A DNA stretch of 64,000 nucleotides from Chloroflexota bacterium (lineage in GTDB: Bacteria > Chloroflexota > Anaerolineae > Aggregatilineales > UBA2796): assembly GCA_021325095.1 (NCBI GenBank), contig JAJPHV010000131.1, positions 62,001-126,000 of the forward strand. Direction: 5' to 3'. The notes beneath the pieces were generated by a model. The model did no database searches and was not told where the DNA came from. It worked only from the letters and a program-made list of their open reading frames with translations. Of the stretch, positions 35,101 through 42,756 are shown piece by piece. The stretch's first letter is position 1, and each line of letters starts with the position of its first letter. Position numbers and translations under genes: made by a program.

Positions 35101-35252
35101 ATTTACGCTGGTTTGGATAAGTAAATCGATGAGGACACATTTGGTTTGAATCTTAACGCCAAATCCAAACTCTGAATATACTTAACCCTGTAAACTTAAC
35201 CCGAAAATGGATAAGCTCGGACCTATTCCTGGCCTTGAAGCCGCAGCGCACC

Positions 35253-37220
35253 ATGTTCCTTCAACCTGGCGATCCGCTCGACGAGTTTCGCATCCTTGAC
35301 GTGCTTGGCGAGGGGGGATTCAGTGTGGTCTACAAGGCAGAGGACACCACGTTGGAGCGGCTCGTCGCTGTCAAGCAGTTGAACCCGGATGTCTTCGCGG
35401 AGTCCGGGACAGAGCAGCGCTTCATTCAGGAGGCCAAACTCGCGGCCAGCCTGAATCACCCCAATATCGTTGCCATTTATACTTTCAAGCGACAGCACGG
35501 TTCGCTGTTCCTGATCATGGAATACCTGGACGGCGGCAGGGTACGTGACCTGATCAATGAGAATGGCTTTCTGACGCAGGGCACTATTCTGAAGCTGGCG
35601 ACGGCGGTATGCCATGCCCTGGACTTTCTACACGCGCGGGGTGTGATCCACCGTGACATTAAGCCGGAAAACATTCTGTGTACGCAATCGGGCGAATTCA
35701 AGTTGGCAGATTTCGGGCTGGCGCACATCTCGCATCTGGACAGGCGGCGCAGTTCGGCAGGGCCACAGTCCGGTACCCTGCTGTATATGTCGCCGGAACA
35801 GGCAGCAGGCGAGGAGCTTGGCCCGCAGTCGGATATCTATTCCCTGGCGACGGTTCTGTACGAGGCATTGACTGGCACCTACTACCTGCCACCAGCGGAT
35901 GACGATGATACGATCATCGAGCAGATCATGGCCGCAGAACCAATCGCGCCCAGCCAGCGTAACCCCCGCGTTCCTGATACCTTTGACGAGCCGCTTTTGA
36001 TTGCCCTGCGCAAGAATCCTGCCGAGCGCTTCCAGACGGCGGGCGAATTTCTGGAGGCACTGCGGGCCGCGGCCCGCAAGAAGCGCCAGAACGAAAGCGC
36101 CGTGCTGCCGCCCGAACTGGCTGCCGAACTGTACCTGATCCGGACGCTGCGTGATCTGCTGAACGAGCCAAAACAGGCGATGCTGCGGCTGGACGTGCCC
36201 TGGGTGCGCGATTTCGATGCGGCAGAGGTGATGGCCGAGCGCGGCGAAACGCTGCTGGCGCTGGGCGACAGTTCCGGTTACGACCTGCTCGAGCAGGCTG
36301 TCGCCCGCAAGTCGTCGCTGCCTTTCGCCCAGATGACGTTGGCCCAGCGCTACCGGGTGCAGGGTGATACACCGCGCTATACGCGGGCCATGATCCACGC
36401 CATTGAGGCGGACCCCGATCTCGTCTTTGCCACGTACTATGGACGGATCGTAGACTCGCTGGCCCGCCCGCCAGAGTTCTGGCACTACGTCGAACTCTTT
36501 GGTCTGGCGCGTCCCTCGGCACTGACGAGTTTCAATCTGGGCCGCCTGCTCATGCTCGTCAAGGGCTACGAGGGCGAGGCCGTGGAAGCCTTTCACGCCG
36601 CCATCCGCCAGGATTCAACCTTTGGCCCGGCCTTCGTGGCACTGGCAAGCGTCTGGCTGTCGCTCGGCGAGTCGCGGCGTGCTATCCCGCTCTTTGAGCA
36701 AGCCACCCAACTGGCATTCCCCGAATACCCGGAGGGCGAATGGCACAAGTCGCCGTCGGCCTACCGTGTTGCCCATGCCTATGTCGGGTTGGCCCTGGCC
36801 CATGCCGATGTAGGGCAGATGATGGCAAGTGCCGAAGCAGCCATGATTGTCTTTGAACTTTCGCCCGGTGATCTGGACGACCACCAGGAGACCCTGCTGG
36901 CCTGCTACAACGAAACGGCCAGCGCCTGGTTAGAAAGTGACCAGGCACAGGACGCTTACGAGTTGCTTTCGCACATCTTGCCGCTCGCGCAGTTTTACGG
37001 CAATACACAATCGATGATCTGGCTGGGCGCGGCACAGACCCGCCTGGGCACGAGCTTGCGACTTCAGCAAAACTATAAAGAGGCCGTTGACTGGCTCCAG
37101 GCCGCCGTCGATACGCTGCGCGGGGTGGCGCCGCCTTCCAGTGTGCCCGACTACCAGATCCTTGCCGACCATCTCCGCGAGGCCGAACAGCAGCTCAGGC
37201 TGGCTCGCAAACATCGTTAA
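35253..37220 (+). CDS. Ser/Thr protein kinase with TPR-like C-terminal region
   Basis: 655 residues. Kinase domain about 1-265: glycine loop LGEGGFSVVYKAED, VAVKQL, catalytic VIHRDIKPENIL, DFG motif in KLADFGLAHIS and SGTLLYMSPEQAAGE. The remaining ~380 residues are helical TPR-like repeats (FNLGRLLMLVKGYEGEAVEA, FVALASVWLSLGESRRAIPL, YRVAHAYVGLALAHADVGQM). No membrane segment. FHA protein at 21745 is a possible reader of its phosphorylation. Start ATG 35253 is chosen although no good ribosome site is seen; a TTG lies 18 bases earlier. Confidence 0.92.
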   Translation: MFLQPGDPLDEFRILDVLGEGGFSVVYKAEDTTLERLVAVKQLNPDVFAESGTEQRFIQEAKLAASLNHPNIVAIYTFKRQHGSLFLIMEYLDGGRVRDLINENGFLTQGTILKLATAVCHALDFLHARGVIHRDIKPENILCTQSGEFKLADFGLAHISHLDRRRSSAGPQSGTLLYMSPEQAAGEELGPQSDIYSLATVLYEALTGTYYLPPADDDDTIIEQIMAAEPIAPSQRNPRVPDTFDEPLLIALRKNPAERFQTAGEFLEALRAAARKKRQNESAVLPPELAAELYLIRTLRDLLNEPKQAMLRLDVPWVRDFDAAEVMAERGETLLALGDSSGYDLLEQAVARKSSLPFAQMTLAQRYRVQGDTPRYTRAMIHAIEADPDLVFATYYGRIVDSLARPPEFWHYVELFGLARPSALTSFNLGRLLMLVKGYEGEAVEAFHAAIRQDSTFGPAFVALASVWLSLGESRRAIPLFEQATQLAFPEYPEGEWHKSPSAYRVAHAYVGLALAHADVGQMMASAEAAMIVFELSPGDLDDHQETLLACYNETASAWLESDQAQDAYELLSHILPLAQFYGNTQSMIWLGAAQTRLGTSLRLQQNYKEAVDWLQAAVDTLRGVAPPSSVPDYQILADHLREAEQQLRLARKHR

Positions 37221-37320
37221 ACCCTAACAATTTTCTCTCAATACTGGCGTATAATTTGATAAACACTATGATTCGTGTAACCATTCCGGTTAAGGCTGCT
37301 TGCATTGCGGGACGTACATC

Positions 37321-38442
37321 ATGAACAAAGCACTCATACTTGTGGTTGAGGATGACAGGAATCTGATGGAGAGCATCCGGGATATCCTGGAAATTCAGGA
37401 TTACCGCGTTCTGACTGCTACCAACGGCCAGGATGCCCTGGAGGTTCTGCATTCGCTTCCGACTCCGCCAGACCTGATCGTCTCGGACATCATGATGCCG
37501 AGCATGAACGGCTATGAATTCTTCGAGGCGGTACGTAATGAATCGCGCTGGCTGGCGATTCCGTTCATTTTCCTGACCGCCAAAGCCGATACCAGCGACG
37601 TGCGCGCCGGGAAATCGATGGGCGCAGACGAGTACGTGACCAAGCCTTTCGACACCGAAGACCTGTTGATTGCCGTCGACGCCAAGCTGCGCCGTCACAA
37701 AGAGTTGCAGCAGATTCAGCAATCGCACATCGCCGACATCAAGCGCAGCATTTTGACGATCCTTAACCACGAGTTCCGAACCCCGCTGACCTACGTGGTG
37801 GCCTACGCCGACATGCTGAACCGCGATGCCAGCCAGTTGAGCTATGAGGAGATCATGAACTTCTTGCGCGGCGTCAACGCCGGCGCGGATCGACTCCGTC
37901 GTCTCGTCGAGAGCTTCATCCTCCTGGTGGAACTGGAAACGGGTGAGGCGGAAAAGACCTTTCAATGGCGCAGACGAAAGACCACCGACCTGACCGCCAT
38001 TCTCAACGCCGCCGTCGCCCTGGAACAGAACCCTGCGGCAGAGAAGGGTGTCGAATTGCGTGTTGACCATCCATCCAGCCCTTTGCCTGCCATCGTCGTG
38101 GACAATGACTATTTACGGGATGCAGTCGCCCGGCTGGTTGACAATGGCATCAAGTTCAGCGATAAAGACGGATGTGTCGTCACCGTAAGCGCTTATAGCG
38201 ACGGCGACTCCGTTTGTATCCTGGTCAGCGATCAGGGGCGGGGCATCCCCGAACACGAACTCGAATCGATCTGGGAGGTCTTTTACCAGATAGACCGCGA
38301 AAAGTACGAAGATCAAGGCCCCGGCGCGGGCCTGCCGATTGTCAAGCGCATTGTCGATCTACATCATGGCACTGTGGAGGTCTACAGCCAGTTTGGGGAA
38401 GGTAGCCAATTTGTCATTCGGCTGCCAACGGTCAATAATTGA
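37321..38442 (+). CDS. Hybrid: N-terminal receiver fused to histidine kinase
   Basis: 373 residues, cytoplasmic. Receiver (1-120): VEDDRN, phospho-acceptor in LIVSDIMMPSMNG, switch LTAKAD and VTKPF. HisKA: phospho-His in LNHEFRTPLTYVVAY. HATPase: LVDNGIKFSDKDG (N box), SDQGRGIPEHE (G1), GPGAGLPIVKRIV (G2). A receiver ahead of a kinase, without sensor or membrane segments, suggests a relay step taking its signal from another kinase. A TATAAT at 37250-37255 could be its -10 box; the -35 is weak. Confidence 0.92.
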   Translation: MNKALILVVEDDRNLMESIRDILEIQDYRVLTATNGQDALEVLHSLPTPPDLIVSDIMMPSMNGYEFFEAVRNESRWLAIPFIFLTAKADTSDVRAGKSMGADEYVTKPFDTEDLLIAVDAKLRRHKELQQIQQSHIADIKRSILTILNHEFRTPLTYVVAYADMLNRDASQLSYEEIMNFLRGVNAGADRLRRLVESFILLVELETGEAEKTFQWRRRKTTDLTAILNAAVALEQNPAAEKGVELRVDHPSSPLPAIVVDNDYLRDAVARLVDNGIKFSDKDGCVVTVSAYSDGDSVCILVSDQGRGIPEHELESIWEVFYQIDREKYEDQGPGAGLPIVKRIVDLHHGTVEVYSQFGEGSQFVIRLPTVNN

Positions 38443-38580
38443 AGTGGCCTCGGCTCATCCAAAAAGCTGTCGGTGGCCTGTCGGTCTGCTGTCAGCGTCT
38501 TGAGGATAAATGTGTTACAGTCTACAGCATAGTACGCGCCACTTCTTGAAGCTCGTGAACAATGAAGGGAGTTCTGGCCA

Positions 38581-39282
38581 ATGGCCCAATCGATTCTGGA
38601 CAAAATAAACACGTTGATCTCGGCAAATATGCACGCGATGGTGGACGCGGCCTTGCAGGCCAACTCGGTCAAGGTCATGGACGAGTACGTCCGGCAGGCC
38701 GAGAAAAACCTGGAAAACCTGGAAGATGCTACGGTGACGGTAGGCGGCTCGGTCAAGACCCTTAAGCGCAAGTACGAAGAGATTTCGGCCACTGCCGAGA
38801 AATTAGATCGGGACATCGATACGCTGCTGACGCGCGGCAAAGCTGATCTGGCTGCCGCTGCCCAGGCCGACCTGAACACCAAACAGCAGCTTGCCCAGGA
38901 ATATTACGAGCAGTGGCAGCAGCAGCAGGCCGAATACCAGAAGATGCTCGACGCCAAGATCAAGCTGGAAGCCAAGCTGACCACCATCAAGCAGGAGCGG
39001 GAACACCTGCAAGCGCTGATGGAACTGGCCGAGGCCAAATCGGCGACGGTCAAGACGATCCGCAGCCTGAACGATCTGGCGGGCGTCGGCGACGACGACG
39101 TGCGGCGTATTGGTGACGCCATCCGCGCACGGCTGGATCGGGAAGACGCGGAGTTGGAGATGTCCAGTTCGCGGCTGCAAGGCCAGATGGACGACGTGCT
39201 GGAAAAAGGAACCATCGACGCACAGCTTGAGGAGCGCAAGAAGCGGCTTGGCCTCAGCGGTTCGACGGGCAGCACGGCCTAG
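38581..39282 (+). CDS. pspA: PspA/IM30 family protein
   Basis: 233-residue ESCRT-III-like coiled-coil protein that coats and remodels stressed membranes. Begins MAQSILDKINTLISANMHAM with the amphipathic membrane-binding helix, then YVRQAEKNLENLEDATVTV and long helices. It is odd in having a C-terminal insertion VGDDDVRRIGDAIRARLDRE before the last helix. Start ATG 38581 with GGGAG upstream; TTGAGG (38500) and TACAGC (38523) with 17-base spacing may be its promoter. A palindrome-type terminator follows. Confidence 0.85.
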   Translation: MAQSILDKINTLISANMHAMVDAALQANSVKVMDEYVRQAEKNLENLEDATVTVGGSVKTLKRKYEEISATAEKLDRDIDTLLTRGKADLAAAAQADLNTKQQLAQEYYEQWQQQQAEYQKMLDAKIKLEAKLTTIKQEREHLQALMELAEAKSATVKTIRSLNDLAGVGDDDVRRIGDAIRARLDREDAELEMSSSRLQGQMDDVLEKGTIDAQLEERKKRLGLSGSTGSTA

Positions 39283-39327
39283 CTCATTTCGCCTGAGCTT
39301 TATCCGCGCTGTAGCTGCGGATGAGAT

Positions 39328-39373
39328 TGGCCTCACCCTAATCCCTCGCCACCCTGTGGGGAGGGATTTTTCT
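39328..39373 (+). terminator. Family A palindrome serving as terminator of pspA
   Basis: GGCCTCACCCTAATCCCTCG then an arm-loop-arm TCCCTC/GAGGGA followed by TTTTTC. A repeat copy whose right arm runs into a T run, so it should stop transcription ahead of the Y-RNA promoter. Confidence 0.7.
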
Positions 39374-39452
39374 TATCTCCGCCGGTTCCCCCGCGCGAAC
39401 GGTTTTGACCTGTAGAAAACCATAAAGAACTTTATAAATCTATTATTGGCTC

Positions 39453-39480
39453 TTGACACCCTAAAAATCTCCTGTACAAT
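39453..39480 (+). promoter_or_regulatory. Strong sigma70-type promoter of the Y-RNA array
   Basis: Perfect -35 TTGACA (39453-39458), 16-base spacer, near-perfect -10 TACAAT (39475-39480). Start of transcription expected about 39486-39488. It is among the closest matches to consensus in the window, fitting an abundant small RNA. Confidence 0.88.
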
Positions 39481-39488
39481 GCGCACCA

Positions 39489-39557
39489 GTCACGGGTCGG
39501 AGGGCATGGGTTACCCTGATAAGGTTCACATCCCATGCTCACACACTTATCCGTGAC
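39489..39557 (+). ncRNA. Y module 1
   Basis: Closing stem GTCACGG (39489-39495) with CCGTGAC (39551-39557), seven perfect pairs. Inside, GTCGGAG (39496-39502) faces CTTAT (39546-39550); this is a weaker form of the Ro motif. A second perfect helix GCATGGG (39504-39510) with CCCATGC (39532-39538) bears a loop with a small CCT-GATA-AGG hairpin and AAGGTTCACATCC, which looks like a worn version of the T-arm in module 3. Confidence 0.75.
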
Positions 39558-39580
39558 CCTGAATCATTATAGGTCAATGG

Positions 39581-39646
39581 GAGCGGGCCGAAGCGGTTGG
39601 GTTACCAGTACGAGAGGACAGTCCCCACCGTGTCCCTTGTCCGCTC
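39581..39646 (+). ncRNA. Y module 2 with sarcin-ricin-loop hairpin
   Basis: Lower stem GAGCGG (39581-39586) with CCGCTC (39641-39646). The Ro motif GCCGAAG (39587-39593) can pair with CTTGTC (39636-39641) leaving the fourth base bulged, as in animal Y RNAs. Above it is the hairpin 39594-39630, stem CGGTTGGG/CCCCACCG with one mismatch, tipped by AGTACGAGAGGAC (39607-39619). That 13-mer equals the universally conserved sarcin-ricin loop of 23S rRNA. CTTGTCCGCTC can alternatively form a hairpin with GGAGCAAGACAA (39654-39665). Confidence 0.75.
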
Positions 39647-39666
39647 TTTGATCGGAGCAAGACAAA

Positions 39667-39779
39667 CAGCGGGCCGAAGCATCTGGGTTATCTGGCCCAC
39701 AAGGTTCGAGTCCTTAGACCCGTAGGAGCCAACGCTTCGAGGGGTTTGATCCCAATGCCCTCCTTGCCTGCTGTTTTTT
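39667..39779 (+). ncRNA. Y module 3: YrlA-like, with tRNA-like part and terminator
   Basis: Closing stem CAGCGGGC (39667-39674) with GCCTGCTG (39766-39773), eight pairs with one G-U, followed by TTTTTT (39774-39779): stem and T run together form the terminator. CGAAGC of the Ro motif pairs with GCTTCG (39734-39739) after a C-G start. Inside, TGGG-8 nt-CCCA (39684-39699) resembles a D-arm with GG in the loop, and AAGGTTCGAGTCCTT (39701-39715) is a canonical T-arm (loop TTCGAGT). This matches the tRNA-like domain of YrlA RNAs. Confidence 0.78.
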
Positions 39780-39839
39780 GCTGCCTGCTCACAGGCGTTG
39801 TCGTACTGTTTTTGCCCCACAGAGCCGGAGGGCGGTGTC

Positions 39840-41444
39840 ATGAAGTATGTAAAATATCTGACCAATCGCAAGGCAACTCCGCAGCATCAGCCGATTCCTG
39901 AAAGCCAGCAGGTGCCCAACTCGGCGGGCGGCTACAGCTTCGCAGTGGACGACTGGACGCGCCTGGATCGCTTCCTGATCCTGGGCAGCGAGAGCGGATC
40001 GTACTACGCCACCGAACGCCAACTGACCATCCAGAATACCGATGCGGTGCTGCGCTGTCTGCAAAACGATGGCCTGCGCACCGTGCGGCGCATTGTCGAG
40101 ATCAGTGATGCGGGGCGTGCCCCCAGGAATGACCCGGCGATCCTGGCCCTGGCCCTTGCCAGCGCGCTTGGCGATGCCGAGACGCGGCACGCCGCCAGCG
40201 AGGCGCTGCCGCAGGTCTGCCGAATCGGGACGCACCTCTTTCATTATGCTGAGTACGTCAATTCTCTGCGAGGTTGGGGACGGGGTCTACGCCGGACAAT
40301 CGCCAACTGGTACGTCAACGCTTCCGCTGAGGACATTGCCTACCAGGCGGTCAAGTACCAGCAGCGCGACGGCTGGTCGCACCGCGACCTGCTCCGGCTG
40401 GCGCATCCTGTCGCGCCGAGCAACGAGCACAACCTGGTCTTCCACTGGATCGTCAGGGGTTGGCCCGGCGTCGGCGAGGAACCGCACCCGGTCAAGGCCG
40501 GGCAGATCATCTGGGCCTACGAGCGCGCCAAAACCGCCCCAAAGCGCGAGATTATCCGGCTGATCCGCGACTACCGCCTGCCGCGTGAAGCGCTGCCCAC
40601 CGAATGGCTGACTGATCCGGATGTGTGGGAGACGATGCTGCCGCACATGGGCCTGACGGCCATGCTGCGCAACCTGGGCAACATGTCGAAGATCGGGCTG
40701 CTGGCGGATCGCAATCGCGGTGTCGTGAACTTCGTGACGAAGGCCATCGCCGACGGCGAGCAACTGCGCCGGGCGCGCGTCCACCCGATTGCGGTGCTGG
40801 CGGCGCTGCTGACCTACAAGCAGGGGCATGGAATGCGCGGCAGCGGCGAATGGCAGCCCGTCACAAAGGTCATCGACGCGCTGGACGCTGCCTTCTATGC
40901 GGCTTTCGGCAACATCGTGCCCTGTGGCAAGCGGATCGTGCTGGCGCTGGATGTGTCCGGGTCGATGGACGACAGCCGCATCGCGGGCATCCCCGGCCTG
41001 ACGGCACGGATCGGCAGCGCGGCGATGGCGCTCATCACGGCGGCGACGGAACATGACTACGCTGTCGTGGCCTTTTCGCACCAGATGGTGCGCTGCAATA
41101 TCTCGCCGCGCCAGCGCCTGGACGACGTGGCCGACGCGCTGCGTCGCATTCCGATGGGTGGTACAGACTGCGCGCTGCCCATGCGCTGGGCGCTCGACAA
41201 CAAGGTGCAGGCCGATGCGTTTGTCATCTACACGGACAGCGAGACCTGGTACGGCGACATCCATCCGGTGCAGGCGCTACAGCGCTACCGCGAGACAATG
41301 AACATCCCGGCCCGGCTGGTGGTGGTCGGCATGGTCTCCAACGGCTTTTCCATTGCCTCGCCGGACGACGCCGGGATGCTCGACGTGGTGGGCTTCGATA
41401 CCGCCGCACCGCAGTTGATCAGCGGTTTCGTGCGGGGAGAGTAG
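39840..41444 (+). CDS. rsr: TROVE-domain Ro60 orthologue (Rsr), Y-RNA-binding protein
   Basis: 534 residues, usual for the family. The ring of HEAT-like repeats (TROVE domain, about 20-365) binds Y RNA on its outside and misfolded RNA ends in its hole: visible are FLILGSESGSYYATERQLTI and WSHRDLLRLAHPVAPSNEHN. The C-terminal von Willebrand A domain has an intact metal site: VLALDVSGSMDDSR (DxSxS), MGGTDCALPMRWA and VIYTDSETWYGD. ATG 39840 is seven bases after GGAGGG (39827-39832); a TTG at 39798 would start just past the RNA's terminator and is rejected. Read-through of the RNA terminator may set its low expression. In Deinococcus, Rsr with Y RNA and PNPase processes and degrades rRNA. Confidence 0.96.
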   Translation: MKYVKYLTNRKATPQHQPIPESQQVPNSAGGYSFAVDDWTRLDRFLILGSESGSYYATERQLTIQNTDAVLRCLQNDGLRTVRRIVEISDAGRAPRNDPAILALALASALGDAETRHAASEALPQVCRIGTHLFHYAEYVNSLRGWGRGLRRTIANWYVNASAEDIAYQAVKYQQRDGWSHRDLLRLAHPVAPSNEHNLVFHWIVRGWPGVGEEPHPVKAGQIIWAYERAKTAPKREIIRLIRDYRLPREALPTEWLTDPDVWETMLPHMGLTAMLRNLGNMSKIGLLADRNRGVVNFVTKAIADGEQLRRARVHPIAVLAALLTYKQGHGMRGSGEWQPVTKVIDALDAAFYAAFGNIVPCGKRIVLALDVSGSMDDSRIAGIPGLTARIGSAAMALITAATEHDYAVVAFSHQMVRCNISPRQRLDDVADALRRIPMGGTDCALPMRWALDNKVQADAFVIYTDSETWYGDIHPVQALQRYRETMNIPARLVVVGMVSNGFSIASPDDAGMLDVVGFDTAAPQLISGFVRGE

Positions 41445-41767
41445 CGACCTGAGTTACAGCGCCTCCCGAGAAACTCAGGCCGCGATAGGCTTACACGAGC
41501 TGACGAGAGCACCCGGTTAGCCGCCAACCGGCAGATTCCGGCCAGCCAGAAAAAGCGGCTGGCAAACAAATCCGAGGAGGGTGTTCAGCACACCGAGAAG
41601 CGGGCGAGAATCTCATTCGCCCGCCACCACCCGGACCTGGGGCTGAGGAGCGATTGAAGACCGATCAGCGTCCAGGGCGCTTGACACGATCCTTTGAATC
41701 AGTATATAGTTTGCAAAACGCTCCGAGAAAAAGTGTATGCACAGTTGTGCAGGCGCGAAGTTAAATT
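41445..41767 (+). other. Intergenic region with hairpins and a regulator promoter
   Basis: No gene. Two hairpins: CCTGAGTT/AACTCAGG (41448-41455 with 41472-41479) and GCGGGCGA/TCGCCCGC (41600-41607 with 41617-41624). Neither is followed by a T run, so termination here would need Rho. The last 90 bases hold the promoter of the next gene. Confidence 0.55.
41681..41710 (+). promoter_or_regulatory. Promoter of the SorC-type regulator / sugar operon
   Basis: TTGACA (41681-41686), then TATAGT (41705-41710) at 18 bases, or TATATA (41703-41708) at 16. About 55 bases of untranslated leader precede the ATG. The surrounding TTTGAA...TTGCAAAA is a loose inverted repeat that could be an autoregulatory site. 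Confidence 0.65.
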
Positions 41768-42727
41768 ATGCAGCCCGAAGAACAACGCCTGAGTCTGCTG
41801 GTCAGTCTGGCGCGTGCCTATTACGAGCAGGGGCTTACCCAGGAAGAGATCGCGCGTACCCTGCCCATTTCGCGTTCCCAGGTATCACGTTACCTGAGTG
41901 AAGCACGCGAACTGGGGATCGTGCAGTTTCGCATCGTCGATCCCACCGCACGGGTGGACGACCTGGCCGAACAGTTGCGGCTGCGTTTCCCGATGCTCAA
42001 GGCAGCCGTTGTTGTGCCCGTGTTCAGCCAGGATGCGGAAGTCGCCCGACGGATGGTGGGCATGGCCTGTGCCACGTATTTGAGGCAGGTTGTGCACCCC
42101 GGCCAATGCCTGTGTATCGGTTACGGGCGCACGGTGCGCAGCGCGATTGAAGCGTTAAAATCCCACCCCGTGCCCAGCCTTTCCATTGTGCAGGCGATGG
42201 GCAACCTGGGCCACGAGGCGCTGAACATCGACTTCAACACGCTGGCCCGTGCCGCAGCGGACGCTTTCGGCGCGCACGTCTATTACGTCAATGCGCCCGC
42301 CATCCTGGGATCGGGAACCGCAGCCGAATGGGAAGCGGCCAACATCAGCATTCGTGAGTCGCTGGAACGGGCCAGGTTCGCCGATATTTACCTGGTCAGT
42401 GTGGGTTCACTTGAACGCGAGCAGGTCTATACCCGCACCGGGCTGATTTCGCACGCCGACATTGAACGGTTGCGGGCGCAGCACGTCGTCGGGGACATCT
42501 GCGCGCGTTTCTACGATGCGCGCGGCCACGAGGTTCCGACCCCGTTTAGCAATCGAATTGTCGGCATCGCCCTGTCTGACCTGAAGCGGGCCAATCTGAG
42601 CATCGGTGTGGTCGGCGGTGTTGAGAAGGCATTACCGCTGCGCGGCGCCCTGCTCGGACGGTGGCTCAACGTCGTCATCACCGACGAACACACTGCCCGC
42701 GCTGTGCTGAATATGGACAACCAGTGA
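41768..42727 (+). CDS. SorC/DeoR-family sugar-sensing transcription regulator
   Basis: 319 residues. N-terminal HTH: YYEQGLTQEEIARTLPISRS then QVSRYLSEARELGIV. The C-terminal sugar-phosphate isomerase-like effector domain shows CIGYGRTVRSAIEALK and PFSNRIVGIALSDLKRANLS. Members bind phosphorylated sugars that are products of the operon they control; the downstream transporter and PfkB kinase fit this. It is the first gene of the 41.7-51.2 kb operon. Confidence 0.9.
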   Translation: MQPEEQRLSLLVSLARAYYEQGLTQEEIARTLPISRSQVSRYLSEARELGIVQFRIVDPTARVDDLAEQLRLRFPMLKAAVVVPVFSQDAEVARRMVGMACATYLRQVVHPGQCLCIGYGRTVRSAIEALKSHPVPSLSIVQAMGNLGHEALNIDFNTLARAAADAFGAHVYYVNAPAILGSGTAAEWEAANISIRESLERARFADIYLVSVGSLEREQVYTRTGLISHADIERLRAQHVVGDICARFYDARGHEVPTPFSNRIVGIALSDLKRANLSIGVVGGVEKALPLRGALLGRWLNVVITDEHTARAVLNMDNQ

Positions 42728-42756
42728 TTTTTCTTTTCACACAAGGAGATTTTGTC

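Larger units (their letters stand above)
39487..39779 (+). ncRNA. Triple Y-RNA-like array upstream of the Ro60 (Rsr) gene
   Basis: About 290 nt from a consensus promoter to a T6 terminator, with no ORF. Three modules each carry G-N-C-G-R-A-G, then exactly four bases, then TGGGTTAYC: 39496/39507, 39587/39598, 39673/39684. GCCGAAG matches the bacterial Y-RNA Ro-binding strand consensus (GNCGAA-G) as I recall it from the literature, and in module 2 the partner strand is CUUGUC, close to the CUUGAC of human Y RNAs. Each module has its own closing stem (see separate entries). Bacterial Y RNAs are usually encoded beside rsr, as here. Expected to bind Rsr and, through it, exonucleases such as PNPase. 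One long RNA or three processed ones are both possible. Confidence 0.85.

Noticed and set aside
39607-39619. Piece of a 23S rRNA gene
   Set aside because: Only the sarcin-ricin core matches; the flanks are unrelated to 23S helix 95 surroundings and form their own stem within the Y-RNA module.
39798-39839. Upstream TTG start for rsr
   Set aside because: It begins almost at the RNA terminator, lacks a ribosome site, and ATG 39840 has GGAGGG at ideal spacing.
41600-41624. Hairpin GCGGGCGA/TCGCCCGC as terminator or fourth Y module
   Set aside because: No T run follows and no GNCGAAG/TGGGTTA motif is present; kept only as an unexplained hairpin.
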